Shown here piece after piece: positions 22,480 to 32,774 of a stretch of DNA of 64,000 bases. The position numbers and the translations under genes are program-made. Under the pieces are notes generated by a model. That model saw only the letters and a program-made list of their open reading frames with translations, was not told the origin of the DNA and ran no database searches. The stretch is taken from contig JAJVDF010000127.1 in the NCBI GenBank assembly GCA_022410635.1, positions 744,001 through 808,000 of the forward strand. Direction: 5' to 3'. Position 1 is the stretch's first letter, and each line of letters starts with the position of its first letter. This stretch comes from Tretioscincus oriximinensis (taxonomy: Eukaryota; Chordata; Lepidosauria; Squamata; Gymnophthalmidae).

Positions 22480-22578
22480 TGTCTTCAGGCCAGAAACCTT
22501 TATTCCAAGACCTCAGAGATACTGAACATCACTCTAGACTCTAGGTTAGAGTTCCTACACAAAAAAACTGGGATAGAG
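22058..22578 (-). repeat. Composite repeat family X/Z, copy 2
   Basis: Second copy of the segment at 18902-19414 but without the ~100-bp telomere-like direct repeats. Its first ~140 bp (to about 22200) match family Z copies elsewhere; the rest is found only in these two copies. The longest open frame of the pair lies in this copy on the minus strand. Confidence 0.7.
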
Positions 22579-22912
22579 CTTTGCACGTTTAATGGGTGTG
22601 AAAAAGTGATATTCTCCCCTAGGTGCTGCAGTTCTCTCTTCTATGGCCATTAAAAGTGTAAAGTTCTGTTTTATGTGGGACCCTTACTCTAGATCCGTGG
22701 TTTCCAACATGATGCACATGTCCCACTGGGGGACCATTTGATTTTTAAAGAGTGCAATTTACAAATTAGCAGTGATTATTTTTTTAGGCTTCTATGTGAA
22801 TAGGAATTCACTTTTTGAACAGTAAGAATTATATGTCACAGGGGGAAGGGAAGGCACCAGGATTTTAGAGATCTTTAGGTTGTGAATCGCTCCTCTAGAT
22901 GCCTGTGCCTAT
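22579..22912. other. Possible diverged foldback A relic plus unannotated DNA
   Basis: At 22588-22680, TTTAATGGGTGTGAAAAAG and GGCCATTAAAAGTG look like decayed arms of foldback family A. The rest is unrecognised. Confidence 0.3.
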
Positions 22913-23020
22913 TAGAAGAAGAAGAAGAATCTGGTTTTTTACCCCACTCTTCTCACCCAGAGACAAGAGAGGGACTCAAGCTTAAGTTTCCCCCAAAGGC
23001 TTACATCTTTCCCAAAAGAT
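22913..23020 (-). mobile_element. SINE 3' end, minus strand
   Basis: (GAA)n followed by TCTGGTTTTTTACCCCACTC and AGAGAGGGACTCAAGC is the complement of the SINE 3' end (the AAAAACCAACT-TTC type). Confidence 0.7.
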
Positions 23021-23212
23021 TAGTGGTGATACTCATTAATGTACATGAAATGTACATTGCAAATCTACTTTCTTTAAAACAGCTAAGTTGGCTGAAGCTG
23101 AGGCCAGTAGATGGCGCTTATACTCTCCACAGGGCTTCAAGAATGGATCTCTCGACTGAAAGACTATCTCTTAATGACTACGCCATTTGGCAGAAGCCTC
23201 ATTGTGGTGGTG

Positions 23213-23372
23213 CAATGATTTTTTTTTTTTCAAAAAAAAATATTTTCAAAAAAAATGTTTTTTTTCTCAGCGAAAAACGGGGAAATGGTGCCCCCCTCCT
23301 GAGAGGGTGGGTAGACACCCCAAAACTGGGTTCTTCCCCCCCCCCCAAAAAAAGGGGCATCTGATGAGCCTT
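23213..23372. mobile_element. hAT-like foldback MITE family H, partial copy
   Basis: Right half conserved: CACCCCAAAACTGGGTTCTT and AAAAAGGGGCATCTGATGAG match the right half of 45608-45807. The left terminus is missing and has been replaced by poly-T/poly-A blocks. Confidence 0.65.
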
Positions 23373-23377
23373 CTTTA

Positions 23378-23480
23378 AACCATCTTCAGATTATTTTTAG
23401 TCCTGAAGAATGGGGCTTAATCCAGAAAAAAACCCTAACCCCCATCATTCTTTGGGTCTGAAGATGGTCAAATGTAAAGG
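23378..23480. mobile_element. Foldback family F (TTTAAACCATCTTCAG type), copy 1
   Basis: TTTAAACCATCTTCAG and TTTTAGTCCTGAAGAATGGG on the left mirror CATTCTTTGGGTCTGAAGAT on the right. Related hairpins lie at 45835-45945, 48825-48905, 58610-58730 and 58780-58880. Confidence 0.55.
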
Positions 23481-23921
23481 TATATAAAAGTAAGTAATAT
23501 ATAAAGATACGTATAGGCAGCTATAGTGAAGAAACCTTCACTATGAAAAAATATATTAAAAACAGATAATTAAAGGTGTATTGTAAGATTTCAGATGTGA
23601 TCTCAGGCCCCTTCACATTGGACCTTCTAAACTGTGCCATAAAATGCATTAAAATACAGATGGTATTCAGTTCTACTCCCAGAGTAAGACCCAATGTGCA
23701 ACATGAGCTTGTGCAGATTTGGGGAGCAAATGAGGGACATAGCAGCCTCGTGGGCTCTGGGATCCATGGGGGTCATGAAAACGTGGGCATGCTTGAATGA
23801 CAACATAATGTCTCTTAGGTTGCTGCCATTTCATTCGCTACAACTAGTGTAAAGACAAATCATGGGGAATAATTTCACCAGATGATTAATGATGGTGCGG
23901 AAGAGTTAGCATGCTAAACTG
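23481..23921. other. Unannotated sequence
   Basis: Nothing recognised. Confidence 0.4.
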
Positions 23922-24030
23922 TCATAGAATTGTAGAGTTGGAAGGACGCTGTAGGGTTGTTGAGCCCAAGCACCTACTCAATGCAGAAGTCACTGAACTA
24001 TCTCAGATACATGGTTGTCTCATATAGATG
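23922..24030 (-). mobile_element. CR1-type LINE 3' fragment, minus strand
   Basis: ATAGAATTGTAGAGTTGGAA is the complement of a CR1 3' end. The next ~85 bp match the plus-strand fragment at 25205-25330 (ACTTCTGCATTGAGTAGGTG, CTCAACAACCCT). Confidence 0.72.
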
Positions 24031-25204
24031 GTAGACTGCTGTTTTGCTGGTAGAGATTAGATGAAATTTTGTAGTTTGTTGGTGACTGTTTAATAGTGAT
24101 TACCAGGTGTTTTGGAACTTTGTTATGGTCCTGGGCTTCTCATTTGTTTGAGCTGGGTCAGAAGATATACCGCTGTGACCATGTCACATAGGTTCATATA
24201 TCGTGCTTTAACATTTAAATTATCTTTTTTCCCCCAGTTCTTTGCAATTGCCCACTTTATTAAAATTAAGTGAACTTGCTGCATTTATATCATATTTTCT
24301 TTCCATCCTGGAGTTCAAGATGCTATACAAGGAGCTTCATCTGTTTGTACAAATTTGCACATGTTTTTACTATTGTAAGCAATTGAATCCCAAGACGCTA
24401 AACAATTTTGCCATCTGCTACCATTGTCTAGCAACAGACCTTGGCAAAATTCCTTAGACAGCCTCTTAAACTTTGGGTGAGTCGTAGTTCTTCACAAACA
24501 AAACAAATCAGCATTAAGCTAACTTTGTTCCCTTTTGTACTTGCCTAGTATACAAGAACAAGCTGCTTACTTCTACTCTTATTCCAAACATTTTGATCTA
24601 TTTGTCTACCTATTTTAGTCTAGATATCAGCATTTCCAAATGAGCACCTGTAACTACATGAGACCAGCCATATGTGTATGAGAATTCCTGTACATGCATG
24701 TTATACGAGAATGAGGCTATGAGCATATGAAAATTTCTTCGAGATTTTCTCTCTTGGTGAATGTGGCCTAGCCACTAGGGCAGAGTATGAGCATGGTTGG
24801 GGTGAAGTCTGGGCAGGGTTATGGCAGATTCTGGGTGGGGCTGGGGTGGAATCTGGGGTGGTGGCATGGCCCTTGGGCAGGGCCTACCATGGAAACAAAA
24901 GAATGAGCAGGGGTTGGGCAGAGCCTGGGTATACGAACTTTGGGCATGGTGTATGAGATTTCCAGTCTGAGAGCCTACCAGGCACCCACCCTTCAAAGCT
25001 TGCATAGGCTTCAAAGGTAAGTTTCAAAGCTGTGTGGTATTGGAATGAATCAACACTGTTCCAACCTTCATAATGCAAATGGAACCTGCCAGGGTTGGAC
25101 CAAAACAGACTGGAAAGAGCTAGCTATACCACTGTAAAGGAGATAAGCCTGGGAATCATCTTTTCAGGTGGTATGTTGTAAGACAATAGCATTGATAAAT
25201 GTGT
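24031..25204. other. Unannotated sequence
   Basis: No gene. 24780-24900 is rich in GGGCAGGG and GGGGTGG-like repeats, probably a degraded short tandem array. 24655-24750 weakly resembles family Z. Confidence 0.35.
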
Positions 25205-25330
25205 GATGCCTGGAGGATGTGCTGTCTGGACAACCACCTATCTGAGATAGTTTAGTGGCTTCTGCATTGAGTAGGTGTTTGGACTCAACAACCCTGGAGC
25301 TTCCTTCCAACTCTTTGCTTCTATGACATT
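25205..25330 (+). mobile_element. CR1-type LINE 3' fragment, plus strand
   Basis: CTTCTGCATTGAGTAGGTGT, CTCAACAACCCTGGAGCTTC and CCAACTCTTTGCTTCTATGA match the inverse of 23922-24030 and end in a decayed CR1-type terminus. Confidence 0.72.
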
Positions 25331-25869
25331 ATTATTTCCCACACAGGTTTGAATAAAAAAATTGGTTTTTCTGTATTCCATTTACTGAAGCTCGTTTCTA
25401 CAACCACTGTTACATAAGACTGGCCTCACTGCCCAATCTGGAAGAGCAACTGAAGCAGGGGTGCAGGAGTAAACATGCAAGTTCTTCTTCTTTTCAAAAG
25501 AGAGAACTGGAAGTTAGCTCTTTCTGGGTCAAAGGCAAAATACTCTATAGACTAAAAGAGAAGAACACAGTCATCTGTAAAAGCTTTATTTTCATGATAA
25601 GGCCTAAGAAAGAGGAATTCAGTGTGGGGCTTCCAGAAGTCTGATTTGAAATAAGCAAGAGTGGAAACTGACCTTGTTCTACTGGGAACGGACACTGGGT
25701 GCATAACTTAAGAATCAGGAATGTGGCACTGGGGACAAAGTCAGTCTCTTATGAAATCCATGACTGAATATTTTAGCTATTGGATAACGCCAGATGACCT
25801 CTTAGGATGAGAATCGCAAAGCTTTTGTTCCAAAGGAAAAGGGAAAATGCTGACTTTGGCTGCCTTAGG
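25331..25869. other. Unannotated sequence
   Basis: Nothing recognised. Confidence 0.4.
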
Positions 25870-25958
25870 ACGAAGAAGAAGAAGGGGGTTTATACCTCAC
25901 TTTTCTCCCCTGAAGGGACTCAAAGCAGTTTACAAGCTATATTTCACCCGAAGGTTTA
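25870..25958 (-). mobile_element. SINE 3' end, minus strand
   Basis: GAAGAAGAAGAAGGGGGTTT, CTCACTTTTCTCCCCTGAAG and GACTCAAAGCAGTTTACAAG are the complement of the SINE 3' end. Confidence 0.78.
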
Positions 25959-26023
25959 CTAGATGGGCTCTGGCCTGATTCAGTAAGGCTCTTCTTATGT
26001 TCTTATGTTCTTATGTTCTTATG
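25959..26023 (+). mobile_element. CR1-clade LINE extreme 3' end, GTTCTTAT-tailed
   Basis: AGATGGGCTCTGGCCTGATT followed by AGGCTCTTCTTATG and three further GTTCTTAT units. Only ~65 bp remain. It joins a minus-strand SINE end without spacer. Confidence 0.88.
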
Positions 26024-26119
26024 CCTTCACATATTGGCTCCTTGGCTATGGAATGTGCTCTCCAGCAAATCTGGTCTGATGCCAAGGTTGTTTTCTAAAA
26101 TTTATTTTTACTGCAGTTT

Positions 26120-26195
26120 TCAAGTCTTTATGAGCCACCTTGGAAACCTGTTGAAAGGCAAGTTATAAATCCCTAAAATAAACAAATACTTTGTA
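26120..26195 (+). mobile_element. L2 LINE 3' end fragment
   Basis: GAGCCACCTTGGAAACCTG, then AAAGGCAAGTTATAAATC and AAATAAACAAATA, has the L2 3' end layout. Confidence 0.55.
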
Positions 26196-26440
26196 CCTCC
26201 TTTTCCCAGAAAGGAGTGATGTTCTGATAGCTCTGGGAAGTAGAAATGTTTCTAGCTGATATTTCCAGAATTCATTTGCACACAGTAGCCAAATCTTTTA
26301 TCCTAGGTTTCAAGAGAAGAAAGAAGCTAACAGGATAAATTATGCACCCATTTATGTGCAATGCTAAAGAATTCTGCTTTACTCATACAACAGTTCATTT
26401 GATTTTTCATGTACAAAGTATATGCACAGAATTTTTTGCA

Positions 26441-26453
26441 ACAATAAATAATA

Positions 26454-26535
<82 letters not shown>
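26441..26535 (+). repeat. (AAT)n microsatellite, about 30 units
   Basis: A pure AAT run that abuts the LTR-like repeat copy at 26538. Poly-Ile and poly-Tyr frames across it are artefacts. Confidence 0.98.
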
Positions 26536-26537
26536 GT

Positions 26538-26896
26538 TATCCCAGAGGGAGGGGGGAAGAGCAGGCCTAGGCAGGGGCGTGGCTTCCTGGTTCCCTGTTT
26601 GGGAGGGGGGATGGCTGGAGGAGCCAGCCAATGGGGCCTCGAGTAGCCAGCTGGTGGATAAAAGGGAAGCTGACCAGGGCTTGAGGCCTTTCTGTTGGGG
26701 ACTTGTGGTGTAGCAAGTTGACAGAGGGGTCCGCTTCTGATCTGCCTCAGAGGGAGGGGGTGGAAGTGTATGGTGGCCTGGAGGAGTCGAAGCTGAGGCT
26801 TGACTTGGGGCTGGAACAAATAAAGTGACACAGGGCCTGCCTCTTTAAGAATCTGGAAACTAATGTTGCACTAGCTTGGTGTGTGTGCTTGAGTCA
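26538..26896 (+). repeat. LTR-like dispersed repeat family L, copy 2
   Basis: Nearly collinear with 16927-17294: GCCAATGGGGCCTCGAGTAG, a TATA-like GGATAAAAGGG, GACTTGTGGTGTAGCAAG, GGAACAAATAAAGTGACAC, ending at GCTTGAGTCA. The first two bases are changed (TT for TG). Homology ends at the same base as in copy 1, which defines the right boundary. Confidence 0.65.
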
Positions 26897-27771
26897 ATCA
26901 TTTATGCATATACCTTGGTATAGTCAATTTAGTGAATATGGCTTTTAGTGAATATTAGCTGTGGCAGTGTGCGTGCACAAAGTAGGCTGGACCACACTGC
27001 CAGAGGGACAACACATGCTACTCCAGAAGATGCATTGGGAGACTCTGCTGCAATTTGCCCTTCTTTACGATGCCCACTTTACGGCTGGTCCTAATGTTAT
27101 GTGATAAAGAAAACATTTTGTGCATAAATGGTCCATCTGGAGCAGTATAGGAGCAACATTCAGTCATTCACTGGCTTAGTGTTGAGCAGCTTTATACTAC
27201 TGCAGGTATGTTCAATGAGCCTTAACAGCCATTCAAAACAGCATAAACCACCTTGAGCTACGAAGCTTAGACAAGGGTGCAGTTTCTGGTCACAGGAGAA
27301 GAAAGCTCAGTCCATTTTGGAGCTGAGATTCCAGGAAGCTTATTTCTTGCAAAAACAGTCCCTGTTTTGTTAAACATGCAGCCCTGCACTCAGATCTTCC
27401 TGATAGTGCTCTGTTTATTTTTACATTTGCTACATACCATGCTCCAGCCACACAGCCTGATTTTAATCTCATTTACACTTTGGCAAAAACTCCCTTGAGT
27501 TACACTAGCATTAAGCAGGAATGAGCGCCAAACCAAAACACCGATTACTGGTGATAAGGATCACGCTAAAAAAATACCTATATATTCAGGCCTGGCATCA
27601 GGGGTCATCAGTATTTGTCATGTGCTACAACTCAAGTCAATACTTCACTGAGGAACAAGGCAGATGTGTTTTACTGGCCACCACCTTCTACTTGAAGAGT
27701 CGTCTGGTCCAAATCCAGATAAAATTAACCCATCAAAGAAGCCCTTGAGCAGCTGTAGTCTGCTTTGCTGC
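26897..27771. other. Unannotated sequence
   Basis: No gene recognised. Confidence 0.4.
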
Positions 27772-27824
27772 AATAATAATAATAATAACAATAATAATAA
27801 TAATAATAATGATGATGATGACGA

Positions 27825-27907
<83 letters not shown>

Positions 27908-27933
27908 ATGATGACGACGATGATGATGATGAT
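27772..27933 (+). repeat. Compound (AAT)n-(GAT)n-(GAC)n-(GAT)n microsatellite
   Basis: AAT units change to GAT, then to about 20 GAC units, then back through mixed GAC/GAT to GAT. The order fits stepwise point changes (A to G, T to C) spreading by slippage. A 93-codon frame with poly-Asn and poly-Asp is an artefact. Confidence 0.97.
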
Positions 27934-27949
27934 ATATTTTTTTAAAAAA

Positions 27950-28150
27950 TAGCGTTGTTACTAAGGGGACGATCGCTCATCTGATGTGGAGAAGGATGAA
28001 TGCCTTCTAAACGCCTGCAGCTCTAGCCACTTCAGCTATTTTAAAGAAATGTAAATTTTTCATCTGCATTTCAATTAGATAAATGAATACCATCATCTCA
28101 GTGCGATGGGGAAGATATGCCCTCTGAAGTGGGCAAGGCTGAGAAAATTC
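27950..28150 (+). mobile_element. SINE relic, GCTCTAGCCA subtype
   Basis: CTGCAGCTCTAGCCACTTCA, then CAATTAGATAAATGAATACC and GATGGGGAAGATA, follow the order of the SINE body seen at 40196-40560. The tail is not visible. It directly follows a microsatellite. Confidence 0.55.
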
Positions 28151-28521
28151 TAAAGAACTGTTACTGGCCCAAGATCACCATGCTGCTTTCATGGAGTAGT
28201 GTGGCCGAACCATGATGTTATCTGATGATTTTAAAACAGTCATGTGCAGCGTTTACATATATCTGTCCTTTGCTTTTCACTCTTTTTGGCATCACCTAGA
28301 AGCTTTAGAGTAGGGGATCTTAACACAACCATGACATATAATTCATAATATTCAAAAAGTGAACTCCTATACGTGTACAATACGGATTTTAATTTTAAAA
28401 ATATCTTTTGTCACAATATATATTTCTATATTCACTGTTAATAACTCATTCTCAAATTGCCCTCCTGTGGGGCCTGTGCCCCATGTTGGGAACCAGGGCT
28501 TTAGAGCCATAGTGAATTTGG

Positions 28522-28731
28522 CGAGGGGGTAGGCTGCCAGATGACCCCTTTGGGGGGGGTGAAAACCCAGTTTTGGGGTGCCTCCCAGTTTTTTCTGAGA
28601 AAAATGTTTTCAAAAAAATATTTTTTTTGAAAAATGTTTTTTTTTTAAATCAGAAAAAAACGGGAGGCACCCCAAAAATAGGTTTTCACACACACCCCAA
28701 AAAGGGGTCATCTAGTCAGCCTACGAGGGGG
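28522..28731. mobile_element. hAT-like foldback MITE family H, intact copy with 8-bp TSD
   Basis: The element at 28530-28723 starts TAGGCTGCCAGATGACCCCT and ends in the complement (AGGGGTCATCTAGTCAGCCTA region). It is flanked by perfect CGAGGGGG on both sides (28522-28529 and 28724-28731). Nearly the whole 194 bp is palindromic, with GGGGTGCCTCCCAGTTTTTT pairing to its complement and an A/T-rich centre. The 8-bp TSD suggests hAT mobilisation, although the TAGG terminus is not a classical CAG end. Confidence 0.9.
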
Positions 28732-29267
28732 TCTTTTTTGCATTAGGCTTTATTCCAGAAAGGGGTCCAAGGGGCTTGCTTCTTCAGCACATTGCATTCC
28801 GGACTGAGGACTTGACCTGTGGTAGCCAGGAATGGCTCACATGGACAGCAGGCCTCTGCCTAGTATAAAATAAGGCCACGTGCAGAAATCACCATATATT
28901 TAATTTTTCTTCTTCCACATATGACAATTGTTTAATCCCCTTCCTCTTCTAACTCTAAAAGATGCTCCTATTACTTTTATTGGTCCAGTACTGTATATCA
29001 ACCAGTGCAGAGTTTCCTGAGAAACTTAATGCCATTCTTCAAGCCTGAGGAGGAGCTAAAGGTTTACATTAAAAGTACTGGTATGTGTTCATAAAGCTAC
29101 AAAAGAGAGGCAATAATAACTTTTCATCTCCAGATATCATGACAACATCATATATTCAAACTCTCCATGTTTATGTTATTCCTGCAACCATCTGACTCCC
29201 ATGACTCCTTGTTAAAAAGAAACAGAATGCTCGAAGGTGAGTTTTACACAAATCTTACAAATGCATC
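28732..29267. other. Unannotated sequence
   Basis: Nothing recognised except GCATTAGGCTTTATTCCAGA at 28740, a motif shared with hairpin relics near 56850 and 57455. Confidence 0.35.
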
Positions 29268-30126
29268 ACTTGATGGGTTTCTTTCCTTTTTTGGGGGGGT
29301 TTCACTGAAACTTTTATTCATCACAAAACTTCAGCAAAGTAGAGAAGTTAAGAGGAAAAGGAAATGTTGGCAATGTGTAAACTAATCAAAAATTAATTTT
29401 GGTTAAAATTAATTGAAGCATGCAGTGATTGGGCTAGTTATGAAAAAGGTTTAAGAATTAGGATAATACAGAACTTTGATTCGTAGCTTATTGACTACTG
29501 TAAAATTCAAAATAGCCTTACATTGGAGAACCACTACTATGCTTAATACCTCCAAATGGCATCTGAGGACCCAAGCTCTGATACTGAATGAGCTAATTGA
29601 CAGTCAACTATCTAACATGACTAGAGTATTACCCTCTACCAAGTTTGTGTTAAAATGGGGCCCATATGTCAAAGCTGCTCGAAATCCAGCTGCTCCTCCA
29701 GGTCTATTTCCTCTACAAGGAACTCTATTGTATAAGAAACTTAACTACTTATCCGACCTCCATTTTTGGTAACAAATGGTTTCAACCTGTCCTACCGATC
29801 CTATTACAACTCAACAAAGGACCTGTCTTTTTTTTTTAATTTATTATATTAATTATACATATAGTAGATACATTGAAACCCATTCCTCCCTCGTCCCCCT
29901 CCCTCCCGGTTTACTTACATTAATATATACAGAGAAGAAACATATATCCGTTTTTATATTACATATTAAATACAATATAGATTTTAAATATTTTATCCTG
30001 AGATGTTATATACCTGAGTAAATACTCTCTCACTGGTTCCCACTTTAGTTTTAGTTGTATAATTCTTTGTATATTTTCACTTTGATTTATTCTCATTAAT
30101 CTAATTTACTTGATGGGTTTCTTTCC
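29268..30126. mobile_element. Retroposed insertion with 19-bp TSD, possibly L1-like
   Basis: ACTTGATGGGTTTCTTTCC occurs at 29268-29286 and again at 30108-30126 and looks like a target-site duplication around an 821-bp insert. The plus-strand frame at 29476-29772 resembles the far C-terminus of an L1-type ORF2 (KIALHWRTT ... KWHLRTQALILNELI), but the match is weak. A T-rich run at the left edge and another at 29827-29840 could be poly-A on the minus strand, so the insert may contain an internal inversion. Confidence 0.6.
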
Positions 30127-32126
30127 AATCAGCTCTATTGCACTCATTTTCTAATTTTCCTCTGGAGAACCAGACATACATTTTGCACATGTGATGATCT
30201 CTAAACTGTTAAGGGTTGTTTTGTTACTGTACATGATTCTGTTCAGGGGTCCTGAAATACTCATCTGCAAGACGTGTTCACTTAAAAAAAAAAAACAGTC
30301 TGTGGTTTTCAGTCTTGTCAACGCAAGGAAGTCACCATTTGATGTTCAGCCCATGATCATGTGAGGAAACCTACGTCTGGGGGCAGGAGCCCTGATGGTG
30401 ACAACATGTGTTAAAATCTTCATCAGTCTCATATCATGGAGCCAACAACACTGTAAGCAGTTGCTGGATGAATTTCTACATAAACTTTGGTTTCTCATTT
30501 CCTACAGCAGCAAATTTGGGGACCTCGACCTTTGCTTCACCCCACGATGAAGATCAGAAATCTACCAAATGGGGATGATATTATCTCCAAGATAGTCACT
30601 GCCTTCTGTTGTTTTTCATCTATTTAAACACATAAGACGCATGTGAACTGGTGTTTACCAAGAAAAGTGGATGTGGTGGCATGACGTCAGCGTCACAAAC
30701 CTTGAAACCCTTTGGCTTCCTTATTGTGGAAGGAAAAATGTAGATGATGGTTTGTAAACAAGAGCTCTTGCAACTTTTCTGTATGGGCCTTGTCCTAAGT
30801 AAATCCTCAGGGAACTATCTAAGCGATTGAATAGAATGCTCTTTTGATCCTTTCCAGAGCAAACCCTATGTGCAGAAAAACAATCAAAAATTGTTTGCTG
30901 TCTCCAGGCAAGAAAACTCTTTCTGCTTCTGCGTTCTGGGATGTGACTCTAATCCCTGACCTATTTCAGATTTTTCTGGCCTACTGAAAGATGAATTTTG
31001 GGACCATTAGAATGAAGCGTGGAAAAAAATAAATCAGATTGCAAAAATTAAAATAGCACCATGGGGCCCCTCCATGCAACAAGTAAAAACCTGCAATCTA
31101 AAAGTAACTGTGAATTTCACTCATCATCACTTACCTGCAAAATCCGTGTGTAGCTGGCAGAAGGAAGTTGGGAAGAGGATACCGTACATGTCAGCCAACT
31201 GACATTCTGTGTCCCTGGAAGAGTAAGGACAGATCACTGTCATGATGCATCTTTGGGGGTGTCAATACTAATATTATTTGCCTTTATAGTACAGCTATGT
31301 TGGGCCTGCCGACAATCCCTGCGTAATCATGCTATCATTGTGTGCTTTAAACCCTGTCTGAATGGGGCAAAATACGATAATGGTATCAAGCATAGACCTG
31401 TTGGCAGGTATGATAAATGATACTGTATATTTCAGCTCCAGTATTGAAAGTTCAAGTGCAGTAAGAGCTGGTTGACTTCTTGCAAGCAAAAGCAACCTGG
31501 TCTGCATTAGTCAGTGAAATTCTTAAGCGACCTTGTCCTGGAATGGAAGATGCCATGTTTCTGCATGATCTGCTTATCCAAAACAGAAACATTCAACTCT
31601 GGCACTTGTGAGAAAAAAGAATTTAAAAAGTCCAACTAAAGAGAATACTCCAGGATGAATTGCGTGTCTCCAACCAAGCAATGTTGGTGTGCAGCTGGTT
31701 CACTGGAAATAGGCTCTGCTACACACAAGGCAGAGCTCATTGTTATGTTTCATTTCAGGTGGGCCATGCAGGACTTTGGACCACAAAAAAGGAATTTCAA
31801 AGCAAACACAAATCAGTCATCGCTCAAAGACAGCAGTCTTTTGCTCAAGTTCTACACATTTGAGGGATACCACAGAGTGGCAGTCATAGCCTAGCTTTTC
31901 TTCAATTATGGGCTACATGATTGGAAATCTACAGATTTAGGACCTACCTAAGTGCCAAATATAAAACTGGCATTGAAAGAGAATAAAGCACCCGTGGCTT
32001 CAGCTACAATCCACACACACTTTTTTTGATGTGTTTCCATGATGCCCTGGTCCCCCTACACGTTGCTTCATGCAGACTAACCTGGGAGCATTTGAAATCA
32101 CAGGAAATAGCTAGTTCCCAACACTT
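30127..32126. other. Unannotated, unique-looking sequence
   Basis: A 2-kb stretch without recognisable repeats or genes, the longest clean block in the left half. A perfect CRE-type palindrome TGACGTCA lies at 30682-30689. Frames at 31295-31507 and 31655-31894 have no domain. Probably intronic or intergenic host DNA. Confidence 0.45.
30682..30689. promoter_or_regulatory. CRE-like palindrome TGACGTCA
   Basis: An exact match to the cAMP-response element consensus. No promoter, TATA box or transcript is visible nearby, so it may be a chance occurrence. Confidence 0.2.
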
Positions 32127-32475
32127 CTTATTTATTTATTTATTTATACTTATACCCCACCCTATACCCGAAGGTCTCAGGGTGGCAAAAACAGTAAAAT
32201 ATCACTACAAAAATTAAAAAAGTATAAAACAATATTAAAAGTAGGGATAGAGATGGCATTTCTTCAGCCAAAGGCCAGGCAAAAGAGGTGCGTCTTCAAG
32301 GACCTTCTAAAAGAGTACAATGATGATGATAGACGCACCTCGAGGGAGAGATTGTTCCAAAGACAAGGGGCAGCCACTGAGAAGGCCCTAACCCGGGTTC
32401 CCACTCCACTGGCTGTTGAAAGGGGTGGTACAACCAGGAGGTATCTTCTAGTATTTTCAGTTAGATAACCCATAC
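32127..32475 (-). mobile_element. L2 LINE 3' end with ORF2 C-terminal remnant
   Basis: TTATTTATTTATTTATTTAT and ATACCCCACCCTATACCCGA are the complement of the L2 3' end. The minus-strand frame at 32264-32473 gives GTRVRAFSVAAPCLWNNLSL, then SLYSFRRSLKTHLFCLAF, the hallmark L2 ORF2 C-terminus. Confidence 0.9.
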
Positions 32476-32774
32476 AGAAGTATTAGAGATGAGAAAGTTC
32501 CCCAGCTTTGACATTCACATAATCAGCCAATCACTAGTCCATAGCCTTTCTACACCACTCGAACTGTCCAAACCGATGTTTTCTATGCACAATTGAAATA
32601 GATGAACCAGATAAGATACCTGCAAATGTGTGATTTAGAACACACAGATTGGCCTATTTAACTATTCACCCACCTAAAAAGTGACAGCGCATAAGTGCTA
32701 CCAAAATTCATTAATTCCACCTAACAGGCCAATTAACCTGCTCATAAAGAGCTCTGGTTGATCCTTCAAAATTG
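32476..32774. other. Unannotated sequence
   Basis: Nothing recognised. Confidence 0.4.

Noticed and set aside
27664..27945. 93-codon frame with poly-Asn and poly-Asp
   Set aside because: A by-product of the AAT/GAT/GAC array, with no domain before it.
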